The position numbers and the translations under genes were made by a program. A stretch of DNA of 64,000 nucleotides, taken from the NCBI GenBank assembly GCA_022410635.1, contig JAJVDF010000262.1, forward strand, positions 162,485 to 226,484, in the 5' to 3' direction. Each line of letters begins with the position of its first letter. The first letter of the stretch is position 1. This document shows positions 47,411-60,270 of the stretch, in pieces. The notes under the pieces were generated by a model that was given only the letters and a program-made list of their open reading frames with translations, ran no database searches and had not been told where the DNA came from. Origin of the DNA: Tretioscincus oriximinensis (lineage: Eukaryota > Chordata > Lepidosauria > Squamata > Gymnophthalmidae).

Positions 47411-47563
47411 GGGAAAGCTAACAATGTGGACTGTAATTTGCATAGTTGTTCCCATAATAGTGTGGACACAGATTTTACAAGATGCCAACTGGAATACCCG
47501 CTAGGCTCATTCTTGCCCTGTAAACAATCTGCTGGAAAGGAGCATAACTGCAGTGGATTTCCT
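47411..47563 (+). other. Speculative cysteine-rich coding exon, function unknown
   Basis: A strong acceptor (ttcctttttctttttcag) precedes 47411 and a donor (cct followed by gtaagt) follows 47563. The 153-bp interval is an exact multiple of three with an open frame, phase 0 at both ends. The 51 residues contain five cysteines, in DCNLHSCSHNS, TRCQLEYPLGS, PCKQSAGKEH and NCSGFP. I do not recognise the protein. Against it: the complementary strand is also open for 134 codons, so the region is generally stop-poor, and no companion exon was found. Confidence 0.25.
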
Positions 47564-47890
47564 GTAAGTTGCATTAACACAGCTGTGCAAATATTTTGTT
47601 CAGTGATTAGAACAGCTGAAGCCAAATTCCTACTCCCTAAAAAAATATTCATTTTGCAGCAAATGATGGAAATACTGCAAAAGCAGCAAGGATTGTGCTT
47701 CATATAATGGTGCTTAACCATCCTATACCATTGGATATGCACCATAGTGAAAGAATTACAAAGGAAAGAAGGAGGAAGCCCAAGCTGACAGCAATATATG
47801 AAGTCACTCATGATCCCGCAGAGTCTACTCCTGATGCTTTCTCTTTGGACCTAGTTGCAATTTTTCTTCTTGCCTGGGTTTAAACACTTT

Positions 47891-48147
47891 CTTATAGGAC
47901 TAGACAAGCTTATGGACACCAAGGGTATAAATGGGTACTAGGATGGATGTCTGGATGCTGCCTCCGGAATGGAGCGACAGGCAGGACTCCTTAAATACCA
48001 TTTGCAGGGAGTCATGAACAGGTGCATATTTTGCTTTCCTCTCTTCAGACTGTTCAGGTGCATCTGGTGAGCCTCTGTGTGAGACAGAATGCTGGACTAG
48101 ATGGGCTCTGGCCTGATCCAGTATGGCTCTTCTTATGTTCTTATGTT
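47891..48147 (+). mobile_element. CR1 LINE 3' end
   Basis: ataggactagacaagcttat, ggatgctgcctccggaatgg, taccatttgcagggagtcat, gctggactagatgggctctg and terminal cttcttatgttcttatg. Confidence 0.93.
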
Positions 48148-49039
48148 TTCAGTAATGTTCCTCATATATTTGGGGATATTATAGGAACTTTAAAAGCTGA
48201 CTTTAAAAATTAGCGTTCATACATCTCCCACCTCTAATCAAGGCCAGTCTAGTCTTGTCCTGAATATATTAGACTTGTATCTGGTCCTCTCCCAGTTCAA
48301 TTTTGTACTGCTATATGAACTCCACACTAGTGCATAAATGCATAAGGCAGATGAATGGCACTCAGAATTGCTATACCCTCATGCCCAGGTTCTTTTCCTT
48401 TATTTCAACACTGCAGGATGCCAGCCTAAGGAAGCTTGATCTGCGTTGGAACTGAAGTTGGACTCTAGTAGAATAATCTTTTTTAAAAATGTTTTATTTT
48501 CTGTCAATAAATTTTAAAATCAGACCTCTCAAAACTTATACCACTAATGCTGTTCTCTTTTAATAAATGCCAGTGGTCTTGCTTTTATTTGGTACTTTTG
48601 TGCATTTACATATAAATTGCTACATAATGGCTCTGCCCTCTATCTCTTTAGCATTTCACGTTAATGAGCTGGAAGAAAGGTCATTGGCTTGAGATTAATG
48701 ATGTTCTGGGGCCATGGTAAGAGCTCCATCGTAGAGAAAAGGCTTTATAGAAACAGCTTCTACTGCCTTAAGAACCATGACCATCTTCAACATAAGCAAC
48801 ATTTCTATTAATGCTCTGCCAGAGTGTCAGTAAAACTAGCAGTCGCCCAAAATGAACCATCTGAAAAGATTGAGAAGCTCTAGATGAGAGGATAAGAGGA
48901 TGTTTCAGCTCCAGAGGTGGAATCACCTTAGTTAGGGTGTTTGGGCTGGTTGGAATGGCACTTGCCATCAATTCTGAGCAGTATGATAAGCTAGCTGGGA
49001 ATGATGGGACAAGGTATATAGTTTAAAGTTTCTTTCACA
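48148..49039. other. No gene seen; possible SINE relic at 48260-48320
   Basis: gacttgtatctggtcctctc followed by ccagttcaattttgtactgc may be a very old Sauria-like SINE head. Nothing else. Confidence 0.45.
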
Positions 49040-49852
49040 GGCATGGATCGCTCAGTCGCTAAGGAATCCATCTCTCATCTGGGAGATCGGGTTTCGAAAC
49101 CCTGTGTCGGACATGGGGAGGAGTGAGCACCTTCCACAAGCTTGTAGCTCTAGCTGCCTTGCCTCAAGAGCATTCTTTATGCCTTGAGCCATAGATTTCT
49201 TTTAAGGTAAAGAGTTTTGTATGTATTATGTTTTGAGATAGGAATAGGTTTCTGTTACGTTAAGAAAAAAGGAAGGAAACTCTGGGAAATCCCTGGGTTC
49301 TTATATTTTTTCCTTAGTTACTTTCAGTTTTGTGTAGCCTTTGCAAGACTCAGTCGCACCTGAAGAGAGCAGTCTCTTGAAAAAAGGAAATTGTTTACAA
49401 AAGAAAGAGCCACACAACAAGAGAAACTGCAAGAGAAGAGAAATAAAGTCATCACAAAGAAAAAATAAATAAACTGCAAGTATTGAAAGAGAGACTTTGG
49501 GGGCAAAAGTTCCAGTTCTTTATTTGTATTTTGTGTATTTAATGAGTAAAGCTTTGAAAATAGAGACTTTGTGGACATTCCTTTGTTCTGTCTGAGTTCC
49601 TGAGGGCCAGAAGTTAAGGCTACACATAAGAGTTTATTAGAATTGCCCTCAGGATAAAACACTAGATACCCAGCTATTCAAAAGCAAGAATTGCAACTGA
49701 CTGCAAGTAGATACATAGGAACCACCACAGCCTGGTTGGGAAGATAGAATGTAAGCTTTCGGGCAAAAATACCCTTGTAAGCCGCTTTGAGTCCATTTGA
49801 AAGGTAAGAAAAGTGGGTACAAGAATACATTTCTTCCTCTTCTTCTTCTTGA
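49040..49852 (+). mobile_element. SINE-A split by an LTR insertion
   Basis: Head ggcatggatcgctcagtcgc, gggtttcgaaaccc and gagtgagcacc up to gtagctctagc at 49154; the remainder resumes at 49662 with acccagctattc, gcaactgactgcaag, ccacagcctggttgggaag, cttgtaagccgctttgagtc and a short TTC tail. The interruption has TG...CA ends. Confidence 0.88.
49155..49661. mobile_element. Probable solo LTR inserted in SINE-A
   Basis: 507 bp beginning tgccttgcct and ending ggataaaaca (TG...CA), flanked by ctagc and ctaga where the intact SINE has a single ctagcc. Repeated A-rich blocks including aataaa occur inside. No coding sequence is present. Class (endogenous retrovirus or Gypsy) is not determined; the strand is also uncertain. 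Confidence 0.65.
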
Positions 49853-52800
49853 GGGCACTAGCTTGGTGTTGACTGGATTAAAATCAGTGTCACAGGCTGT
49901 TCAGTTGTAGGTTCACCTCTCAACAGAAATTAGATAAAAATAATAGAAAATTTGGAAAGCTAATATTTCTATCTGCACCCTTCCACTGTAAAAAGCTAGA
50001 GATCTGATCTATTTGGGGGGGAAGGGCTTGTCATGGGACTGGATAAGGCTGCCGTTGATCAAAGCAGGCCTTCTTGAGCAAAATAAGCCTTTGTCCATAA
50101 ACAAATAGAACCAAGAAACTCATATGCAAAGAAGAAGTGGAAAGAAATTCTATTAAAGGTGATTTGCTTTGATGTGGCAAAGCCAGAAGGTCTTTATCAC
50201 TAAAACAGCACATACAGAACCCTCTAATGAAAGAAGAAGGAAAGACAGGTTCCTGGAGTATAATTTGGGCTATCAAACATCTCTGAAGGTTTTTTTCCCT
50301 ACTGTTGCCTCTGCCACATCAAAAACTCCTTGATCACTCCAACATCAATACAGTTCAGTATTTCTATCGTCAAACCAATTAGAGTTGTAAAATACAGTCT
50401 ACACTATGTCATTTCTCTCTGTGGTTCCTCCCTGCTGCTCTCATGCCTAGGGCACATCTACACTTCATCTAAACCAATTGCAGCACAGCTGATTTTTCAT
50501 TTACGTTTCTGGTGATAGCAGCCCTGTGGATAATGATGCAATTTTGTAGCTTCATAAGTATAGTAAAGCCATTAAAAATAATTTTGGCCATGACTTTTTT
50601 GAGTTTAAGAATAGAAATTTACAAAGAGTTAAATCTGGATTACCAAAAAAGTGATCAAAATGCCATTTATTTTATTTAACTCTCTAAGCATACCTCATTC
50701 ATTAATTCATTCATTCTTGCCTTTCCATTGTTTCTGGGTTGCTCACAAGAAATGTTTTTGGAAATACAGATTTTAAGTAACAGATAAACACTTTAAGTCA
50801 AGCACAGCTCCAGGTTGCAACCTCATATTTACTTTTAGACCATCTTCAGTTCATTTCAGTCCCAAATAACGGGCTTTATCTTTTTCCCCCCTCTAGATTA
50901 AATCTTTGAAACTGTCTGAAGATGAATTGAAAACAATGTAAAGAAAAAACATGGTAACAGTCCTACTGACTACATAGATATATCCATGCATTTTTCTTGA
51001 TAGCAACATGTTTGCGAATAATGCACTAACTTTGCCAACAGGTTATCCTGACTCCTAGGATTATGGATGGTAGTCACAAACCATGAAAAGGGAATGTAAA
51101 AAAGAAGAAACAGCCAGATCTCATCAGATTCAGTCAAGCCTTAAGTGATACATTTCTCAATTGTTCTTTGAAAGATGCTACTATGAGTGATTCAGCACTG
51201 GCCAGTATACCAGACTAACAAGCATACTCGGTCTTTCCTCTCACATGTTAAGGACTCCGCTAGACAAGTAAAGTGACCAGAATATGTTAACCTGAAACCC
51301 AATGACATACTGTATATTCTTACAGATAGTGTGTAACAGAGATATAATACCTCTATGTAGATATATACTCACCGTATTTAGTAGTGTTGCCATTGGAAGG
51401 ACTTATAGCATAGCCATATTCATATAAGTATAACAACAGCCAGGCTTCAAGTTCCTTTGACCAGACGAAATGTGGAAAAACAAAGAGAAATCTTAAAACC
51501 AAAAAAAGGATGAAATGACCATAGCTCAGCGTGGTAGCGCTGCATCTCCCCCAGAAGGAGACAACAGCAAACCAAACTATTGCTAAGAAACCTTAATAAA
51601 TTTATTGATGTAGGTTGCATCCAGATGGAACAAAAGAAGTATCTCCAAAAAAAAAAACACCTTAGAAATGATAATGTCTCACTCTTATGATCTCATTCTT
51701 CCACTTCTAATCCATCTTTTCTAGCCTGGAATGCTGATATGAGGGAAGGAGCAAACTGCAGCTGAAGGGTTCCAAACCATCTCTAAGCCATTTCCTCACT
51801 TTTAAAATACAACCTTATAAATTCAATGGCATGAACATTTAAATTTGGTGCATCTCAAGAGATTTTCTGAATTTAGCTTTCCACAGTGATCCTAATTCTG
51901 TGGCAAGCAAATGTTTGCTTCACATTATTGATTTCCTTAACCCTAGAATTTATTTTCTTTTTGGTCTCTGAGAGAATAAAAACGAGTAAAATAGTTTTAT
52001 TACTCTTTATAGTTCTTTTATTGCCTGTTACACATCAGTGTTTAGCTTATGTGTCTTATACTTCTGCAGTGTGGTTTGATTTCTGAAACACAACTGAAGG
52101 TATTATAAAGAAAATAGCAAGCTGTGATACACTATATATCATGGTTATGCCTATCTGGAAATGTCCAAGGACTGGAGGAAAATACTTTTTCACGGTGCTA
52201 TAACTGGTTCTCTTAAGACGGAGGAAAGTTTTCCTTTTCTTAAATGGTAGAGGATTTTCCGCAAGAGGCTTTTAATTATTTTGCAAGAGATAGACAGCGT
52301 ATCTACACAGCAGAAGCAGAAGAGCCTAAGAGTGGGTAACAAAACAGAAGCATACCATTTGCTACATCAACAAGTGCTTCCATGTCTCCTTTTTCTTATG
52401 CAAAGATGTCAAAGTAGGAAATGAACAGCTCCTCTGAAGAACTTGATAAGCCCATGATGTTTCATGTGAAAATCATACAAATACTATACACAGTAGGTTT
52501 TTATCACACAATAGGGACTTAAGCTGGAACAACAACAACAGAATTAATCTGATGATAGGGACTTAAGAAGGAATAACAGTAATTAGTGGGGTGGAGATGA
52601 TTATTGATTATTGATGATTGATGATTGATGCAATGACTCTCACTCTAAGTGAAGGGCTTAGTAAGAGAGCACTAGCTCCATCTAAATACTGGACTTTTAT
52701 TCCAGGTTGGCTGCTTTGAATGTTTTGAAATGTACATTTGCATACCCCTGTAAGACTGAATTGGACAGAACATGTTTATAATATAGGTCCCAGAGTTGTG

Positions 52801-52942
52801 GTCACCCCAGTTCTCTCCAGAGTCTCCCCATGGTAGACTCTGAGAAACAGTGGAGACACATGGATCTGTTCATAGACCCAACAACAAGCAAGAGAATGAT
52901 CTAGAAGACAACATCAAATGTACCCTGCATGTAGAATTTGAC
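49853..52942. other. No gene seen; tRNA-like scrap and small repeats
   Basis: 51518-51565 reads accatagctcagcgtggtag and ctcccccagaagg, resembling the head of a reptile tRNA-derived SINE but too short to call. (ATTGATG)n-like repeats lie at about 52600-52633. No gene. Confidence 0.45.
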
Positions 52943-52944
52943 TA

Positions 52945-53200
52945 CAATATTAAGAGATTCAGAGCTCGATGTTTCAAGAGAGATATCAAGTTCAAGGGCC
53001 ATGCGTCAGTCATGGAGAGGGGTGAGTGGCCACTACTGGCCTGAGCTTCAGCAAACGATGTAAGAAAGCAAAGACATTTGCAAGTAGATTAAATAGGTAT
53101 TACCACAACATGGTGAGGAAGGCAGATGGAAACCTTCTGGAGAAAAATAACTTTGTAAGTCCCTGAGTCCCTGAGATGATGATGATTACAATGATGATGC
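52945..53200 (+). mobile_element. Old, diverged SINE-A
   Basis: Keeps the order ggagaggggtgagtggc, tgagcttcagcaaacga, tgcaagtagatta, attaccacaacatggtgagg, aagg.agatgg, cttctggagaaaaataac and tttgtaagtccctgagtccc. The TTC tail is replaced by gatgat repeats. Confidence 0.65.
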
Positions 53201-56200
53201 TGTTTATACCTTTGGATGAAAATGTCTTTTTCAGTGGTGGTTTGCAAATGGACACCCAGCCTACCTTACACCTCAAACGTAGGCTTCAGTTTATACTTTG
53301 TTCTTGATTCTGGAATCATTCCATTATTTCAGCATCTGGACAATTATCACAATGAAGTTTAGACCCAGCCTTAAATTCTATAGGTTTTGAAAAAGAACTG
53401 AGAATTTGTTGCAATACGAAAAAAAACCCTACTAATTTGCAAAATAAAGTGTTGAAATAGTTACTGTAGAATTTTCAAAAAATGTTTTCACTCTCTGGAA
53501 GGAAGAGTGATGGGAAATGTCTATTCAGAATCAAATGAAAACCAACAAACCTGAACACAAAAGTAAATACAGCAAATTCAAGATGCTCAAAAATGTTTTC
53601 CAACTCAGCTGGGTAAACAAGATTTATAACTACTGAGTAATGCCTGTAGTCACAAATGGAAGGTAGACTGTAATCTATAATTCTCAAAAGAAAATAGAAA
53701 GACATTTCTAAACATGGTCCCACACAAATCATGTCTTTCTATATATATATATATATATTTTAAAAACACCTATGTAGCTAGTATCTTACTTCATTAGGAA
53801 TTCTTTAAGGAGACATGAATTTGAAGCCCTGTTATCAGCAGGCATATTTTATTGCATTTGTTTAGCAAGGCTAAATTGAATCCTGTTAAAATCAAGACAG
53901 ATAAAAGGAAATATTTTTTCACTAAGACGCAATGTTTGTTGTGCATTTGTTTGCCTGTTTATCCCCACCTTAGCACCTTATGGTACTCAGGAAAGATTTC
54001 AAAAAGTTAAAGTTTATTCAAGAAAAGGTTAAAAGAAATCAAAACAAAAAATGAGAATGAGAAACCAAAAGTGTCTGTCTAGAGTGGAATGCCAAGGTGA
54101 ACAATATTTTAAAACAAATAAACTCTTAATATGCACAAGTGTCAAGCTAAAATTAATCTCATTATAGTTTTGTCCACCAGCTTACGTTGAAGAAGGAAGA
54201 TCTTTTTTTGCACTTACTACAAATAAGACACATTTCCTTTCTGGGCCAGAAACTCTAAAGTCTGGGGTCTCCTCACAGCAGAAACTCACCACAACAGGAG
54301 GGCTGTCATGGTAGAGAGCCTCATTACAAAATAGCTGGACTGCTGGACTAGAAAAGTTTCATTTGGAGCATTCCAGGTCCCATAAATGTGGGAAACAAAC
54401 TCAGATATAATTATCTATAGGTCCTGATGGCTGTGTGACTGCCTGTAATATACAAAGTGATATGTTTCTAAATATCAACTTCTTGGAAACAAATGTGATA
54501 TTTGTGAACAGCTGAAAGGCAATTCTTATGCTCAAAGTCTCAAGCAGCAGGCAGATAACAGGAACGGCTCCAGCTATTGTATAACATCTTCCAAGAAGTT
54601 AGTCATTAGAGACTAACCTTCCTTCTGCACAAAACCCAGTATAATTGGAGAAATTCAGATGTATCCATGAGGAAATGACAGGGAATTCCTGGTAGGAATG
54701 CTTATCTCATATCAAGTGCTTCATCCCTTTGGTGCTTTTGAAGCTGCGGAATAAAAAATGTTCAAAGTTTCAAAATTTCCGCAAGAGCGGATTTTTTGAT
54801 GTGTCAGAAAGAGATCATTTTAGCTCTGTCAAAAATACTCTTGGACAGTGAAAATAAGCTTCTTTTAAAAATGACAGTTTTTCACGAACATCTGACCTGC
54901 AATGAACATCTAAAAGGGTCCAGCACCGTCAGTATCCATTTCCCCACTCAGGGAAAGAGATACCCCCAGAGGTCACTTCTAGCCCTCAAGCTCTCTTTAA
55001 GCAGCACTATATTCTTGGAGGCAACATCAGAGCATTTTTCATAACCCAAGTGGATTTCTGCCTCAGATTAACACTGACTAGACTCAAGTTGAAATATCCA
55101 TTTAATCAAAAGGTTTAGTTAGGAATTCAAAGTTTTGTTTAACAGAATATTATGGGACACATGCCTTCCTCATGGAATAAACAATCATTAAATAATATAA
55201 AGATTGCTCCACTGTCCATAACACAGCAGCAGCAGCATGAGAAAGACATGGTGCCTTAATTAGTCACCAGCATCTGACTGCTAACCATCCAGAGATATTG
55301 CAATGGCATAATCCCCAGATATGTGACAATGCTGCAGCCGTCCATGCATGGTTGCACTTTTGGTGACCACACTGGCATGCCAAAACAGCCAGGATAATGG
55401 CTACATCAGGGGAAAAGCTTTGAAAGCTGCTTTTCCCCAATATATTTTAAAGTAGGATATGAGCTTTCTTCATGATATATGTATGTTAGGAGGGTGTGAG
55501 TGCTATCAAACTGTGTAAGAAAAGTATAAAGAAAGCAGTGTGGGGTAACATCTATAAAGACCCATTGAAATGTGTACTTTGGTCTGATTAGTCAAAATTT
55601 TAGATTTTTGGTTCCAACCATATGTCTTTGTCAAATGCAGTAAAGATGAGTGGGTGGTTTCTACTGTACATGTGTAATTTCCACCGAGAAGCTTAGAGGA
55701 GGAGGAATGTTGGTGTGGAGGTGACAGTATTGGTGATGTATTCGAAATTCAAGATACATTTAATCCACATGGGACCACAGCATTCTTCAATAATCTTCGT
55801 TAATAATCCAAAATACACCTCCATGTCATGTAAGGGCAACTGTGGAAGAAGGAGGAGGATGGAAACACTGACCTAAACCAAAATGAGGTAAGCTGTGATG
55901 AAAATGAAGAATGCAAAATGAAAGAAAAGAAGCTGTTGGGAGACCATTCCAGATGACTACCTCATGAAGCTGTTTGAGTGTATGAAAAGCTGTCATCAAA
56001 AGAAAATAGCGCTACTTTGAAAAAAACATATTGTGGTTTGCGTAACATTTATGTGTTCCTTCATAGTTTTGATGAATCTTCAGTGTGTGTCTGTGGGGGG
56101 GAGCCCAATAAAAACCATTGCAATGACAAAATTTTTGACTAATGCTGTATCCACTTTTCAACACAATACATAGCCCCCTATGTTGACTAAAAGTTGTGCC

Positions 56201-56999
56201 ATTGATAGAAATATAAGGTGGATGTGAATAACTACTCTGTCTCAGCCAAACACCCCATAATCAACGTTATAGTAAATTTAAGTATGATAAATTGCAATAT
56301 AAAAAGAAAGGAATTGAGACCCTATAAGCTACTGCAGTTTTGCTTTCAGTTTTCTGGAAAGTCACAGGGAAAAAGAAGTTTGAAACCCCTTTTAAAAATT
56401 TTAATTGGGTGTTTCAGTGAGATAATCAATTCATCCTTAAGTACTTAAGCCACCCGGGATACACAGCTAGCTAACATAACTGCTTCGTTTAAAAGTATCT
56501 TATTGTACAAAGGGCTTTGTACAATAAAGGAACACTTGTTATGACTGATACTTGCTCTTTCCCATTCAGGACTGCACCTCAGTTGCTGAAGTGTCACATT
56601 TCGCCACGCTCAAGACACATTTTGTACCTGAATAGAAGCATTTAGCAGTGACTCACATTGATCATGTATGAAAGCCCTTCAACAAGGGCACCAGTTTCTC
56701 AAAAATAACCCTGCCACATAGCACTCCAGGACGGCAACAACTTTTCCATGTGTCTTTTTCACTAATAAGGAAGGCTTCGTAGGGATGGAATTGCCTGGAA
56801 CATTTTATAGGCCCCTGAGATTCCCATCCAGCCCCCAATTATGAGACTGGGAATGAAAGTTCTCTGGTAACACTAATTTTCAAAAAAGGAGCCAGAGATT
56901 ATCCAGAAAACTACAGACCACTCAGTTCAAAGTAGAGTGACAGGAGCCATCATTAAAATTAAAATTACAAAGATGATTAAAAGGAAGAGTAGGAAGAGG
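53201..56999. other. No gene seen; (TA)n and a short palindrome
   Basis: (TA)n at 53740-53758. A perfect 12-bp-arm inverted repeat lies at 56501-56526. No frame with motifs. Confidence 0.5.
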
Positions 57000-57208
57000 A
57001 AGAAGAGGAGTTGGTTTTTAAACCTCACTCTTCTCAGTGGGGCTTACATAACTTTCTGTTCTTCTCTTCACAACAGACATCTTGTGAAGTCGGTGGGGCT
57101 GAGAGAGTTCTGAAGAACTCAGACTAGCCTAAGGTCATCCAGCTGGAGACATCCAACCAGGAGACTTCTTGATAAGAGTCTTACACACTATTACACCAGA
57201 CTGGCAAC
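57000..57208 (-). mobile_element. Sauria-like SINE
   Basis: Plus strand: gaagaagaggagttggtttt, cttcacaacagacatcttgt, gaagtcggtggggctgagag, cctaaggtcatccagctgg, ttacaccagactgg. Minus-strand copy with a TTC-type tail (GAA on plus). Confidence 0.82.
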
Positions 57209-57510
57209 AACTGTTGAAGAAAAATCAACATGGCTTTTCCCAATGTAAATCATGCCTTACTGACTTAATAATTTTTTTTTGAGATTGTTAGGCCATTTCC
57301 ACACTACTGCAGCTCAGCTGAAATGATTCCCAGCTGAAGTGGTCCATCTGGTCTGAAGCAGGTTTCCAGTGCTTAGTCAGCCTGTTCCAAGACAGGCTCT
57401 GTGCCACTCCAGAGTCAAATGCAAGTTCTTTGACAACTAGGAATAATTTTCTTTGCCTCGGACTCCATGGGAAACTCACCGCACTGGCATAATATGATGG
57501 GCTGCCAAAC

Positions 57511-57589
57511 TATACTGCTCAAAACAATTAAGAGAACACGTTAACATAACAGTGTAACATAGTGTTCCCTTAACTGTTTTGAACAGTAT
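57511..57589. mobile_element. Tc1-type snapback MITE, copy 3
   Basis: tatactgctcaaaacaatta-agagaacac and the complement side ttcccttaactgttttgaac-agta; three mismatches in about 28 bp. The right-hand TA is degraded to tc. The most diverged copy. Confidence 0.85.
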
Positions 57590-57691
57590 CTGTTCCCTTG
57601 CCAAACTAGCCCCAAGAAGTGCATTTCTAAAGGTCATTTTCAGAGACTCAAGAAAAGGTGAAGGTTTTTCCTTTATCTTCTGTCTGAGAAT

Positions 57692-57762
57692 GTCCAGAAG
57701 CAATTGGGGCTACTGTGTGAAATAGAATATTAGACTAGATAGGTTCATCTTATGTTCTTTCT
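57692..57762 (+). mobile_element. Short CR1 tail fragment
   Basis: gcaattggggctactgtgtg, aatagaatattagactagat, aggttcatcttatgttctt: the last part of the CR1 tail, diverged. Confidence 0.6.
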
Positions 57763-58263
57763 AGGGGAATTGCCCATAGCTTGTGTTTAGGCAGTGGGCA
57801 GCCTAACACCATCCTGTAGCTGCCTTCTGGCCATCTCCCCCTCTGCAAGCATATCACCCTTCAGCCATATCCTCCCCGTCCCCCAGCCAAACCAAGACAC
57901 TAAAGCTGACTGCTGGTAGTAGCAGAGCACTATTTATGATGGCATGGCTGGAATGCAGCCAAAAAAAATGGAGGAAGAGGCAGCGTCCTTCATGGCTACT
58001 GTGCATAACCTTCAAAAGCTGGCCTTCGCCGTGGAGGGTTAGCAATTATCAACCTCTCCCCTGATCTGCCAGCAAGCTTAATGCCTGTGGTCACCTTCTA
58101 AAAATGGCAGCTATAACAAAAAACGCCAAAAACACAGCCTTCAAAAACCTGCATTTGGTTAGAATATTCCTGATCTTAAAGATCACATTGTCAACATTTT
58201 GAGCCAATGAGATTGCCTGCAGGCAGGCCATAGACCTTGTATATATATACCGATAGCAGTACA
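57763..58263. other. No gene seen
   Basis: No supported feature. Confidence 0.5.
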
Positions 58264-58458
58264 TAAGAACATAAGATGAACCCTGCTGAATCAGGCTACA
58301 GCCCATCTAGTCCAATATTCTGTCTCACACAGTGGCCCACCAGTTGCACCTGGGCAATCTGAACAGAAGAAGGCAAAATCTTCACCTGTTCTCAATGCCC
58401 TGCAAATGGCATTTCCATCTCGGAAACAGTATCAAGACAGCCATCCTAGTAGCTGGGA
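58264..58458 (-). mobile_element. CR1 LINE 3' end
   Basis: Plus strand: cataagaacataagatgaac, cctgctgaatcaggctacag, agtggcccaccagttgcacc, gccctgcaaatggcatttcc, agccatcctagtagctggga. Confidence 0.92.
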
Positions 58459-58710
58459 TGGGTCGTTTTCAAAAATTAGCAGAATGTCACAAGAATGTGA
58501 AACTCTAGGCTACTCCTGCAAGTATCACTTTCTACTTAGATGATGCACTAGTAATCCTTGTCCACACATAGAAAACAGGCTTTTGTAACTATCAACATGT
58601 AAGCTCAAGTATACAACTAGCATAGTTATTGCCATACGGGAAAGTTTTGTTCTCCTTGCATAGATATTGCGTTCTGTTTGGAACAATGTATGAACAACCC
58701 ATTGGTTATC

Positions 58711-58711
58711 C

Positions 58712-58759
<48 letters not shown>

Positions 58760-58775
58760 TATTATGATTATTATT
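58711..58775. repeat. (ATC)n then (ATT)n microsatellite
   Basis: About 15 atc units followed by attattatgattattatt. It gives an isoleucine run in one frame, an artefact. Confidence 0.95.
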
Positions 58776-58829
58776 AAACTTTCAACCTATGATAGTTTCA
58801 ACCTTCTCTAATCCATAGAATCTTTGGAC

Positions 58830-59062
58830 AAGAAGAAGAACCTGGTTTCTGTACTTCACCTTTCTCACCCAAAGTGCAGTTTATAAGGTTATTTTTCACC
58901 CCAAAGCTTATATCTATTCTTTTTTCCCACCACACTTGTGGCAGCATCTATTTATCTACTTGCATTTGCTTTTGAATAGCTGGGTGGCTGAAACTAAGGC
59001 CAGTAAAGGGTGCTCACCCCTCTTCATGGCTGACACAGAGGCTTCAGCATCTCTGTGGAAAC
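58830..59062 (-). mobile_element. SINE-A, diverged
   Basis: Plus strand: agaagaagaacc tail, cacctttctcacccaaagtg, atctacttgcatttgctttt, gaatagctgggtggct, ggtgctcacccctcttcatg, then a decayed head near 59062. Confidence 0.72.
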
Positions 59063-60061
59063 ACTGAAGTCATAATAGCTTCACCACCAAGCCTCTTTAT
59101 GAGAGGATGGAGAGGCAAAATAGGATATGTCAACAATTCCACCCGAAAAGCACCTCAGAAGCACTTTTTTCTTCTTTTTCTTTGTCTGTGCACAATTTAA
59201 ATAAGAAAAAAAAACCCAGTCCTTCTTTACAATGAATGCTTAGGACCTAGTTATATTATCGTTATCCTTTTTTTGCACATGCTAATGGAGACATCTGTCT
59301 TTGGAAAGATCCTTTTTTAAAACGGTACATCAAATTCATTCTCTGCTCTTACTGGCTTTAATCTAGCCATGTTTGGGGATTTTCATGAGGAAAGCTAGAA
59401 TAAAAATAATAACTCAGTAGATAAAATAACAGGGAAGTATTTATGCTAAATATATTATTCCTTGCCATTACTGGTCGTATAAATAAGGAAATCCATGGAT
59501 TTTGCTTATCATTAAATAACTCATAGAAGAACTCTGTGTCAGGAATGAAAAATAGCTGTTTTTATTCTTTTAACAAGAAAGGCACTTATCTCCACTCAAC
59601 CTGATCAAATGTTTCCAATTATGATATAAGGCTACAGCCTTAGTGCGCCTAAAAGTATTTTTAAAAAATGTGTCACTCTATTAAAGCTGCAACGTTTTTT
59701 CAAGATTTTTCTATTTCTGCCAGGCAAAGAAAGAAAGAAATCTGTCAAAAGCTTTAAGAGTGTGGTATTCCCCCACCCCACTGCCGCCTTTCCTAGCTGC
59801 AACACTGTCAGAAAGATGTCAAGAGAAGAACAAAATGTGTTCCCGCTTTGCTATGCCAGTTTTTCTGTTACTAGTTCAGCATGTATGACCATGTCCCCAG
59901 GGACTGGCTAATCCCAACCACAGGCATTTCCTGGGAGTTAAATATCCTTTTGGACAGATGTATTGTCTATGTCAGTTCTCTGCTTCTGTGTTTCAAGAGC
60001 AACATGGCAGGAAAATCCACATATTGTTATGTGTGGCCCAACTACTAGAGTAGGGCAGAAC
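59063..60061. other. No gene seen
   Basis: No supported feature. Confidence 0.55.
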
Positions 60062-60270
60062 ACACATACATACAGACAGACAGACACACACACATGCACG
60101 CATGTGCGCACATACACACATAAAGACACGCACACACACATACATACATACACACACACATACAAACAAACATACATACAAACACACAGACAGACAGGCA
60201 CACACATACACGCACACAAGCACACATACACACATACATACATACATACATATGTACATACATACGTACA
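60062..60270. repeat. Compound (CA)n / (ACAT)n / (ACAG)n microsatellite
   Basis: About 210 bp of interspersed ca, acat, acag and acaa units, ending in catacatatgtacatacatacg. Open frames on both strands (Tyr/Val/Cys or Thr/His runs) are repeat artefacts. Confidence 0.96.

Noticed and set aside
47407..47811. 134-codon minus-strand frame
   Set aside because: No domain or motif; its complement is also open, so it reflects a stop-poor stretch. Only the plus-strand splice-bounded part is kept, as speculation.
51518..51565. tRNA-derived SINE head
   Set aside because: Too short and lacks a B box and body.
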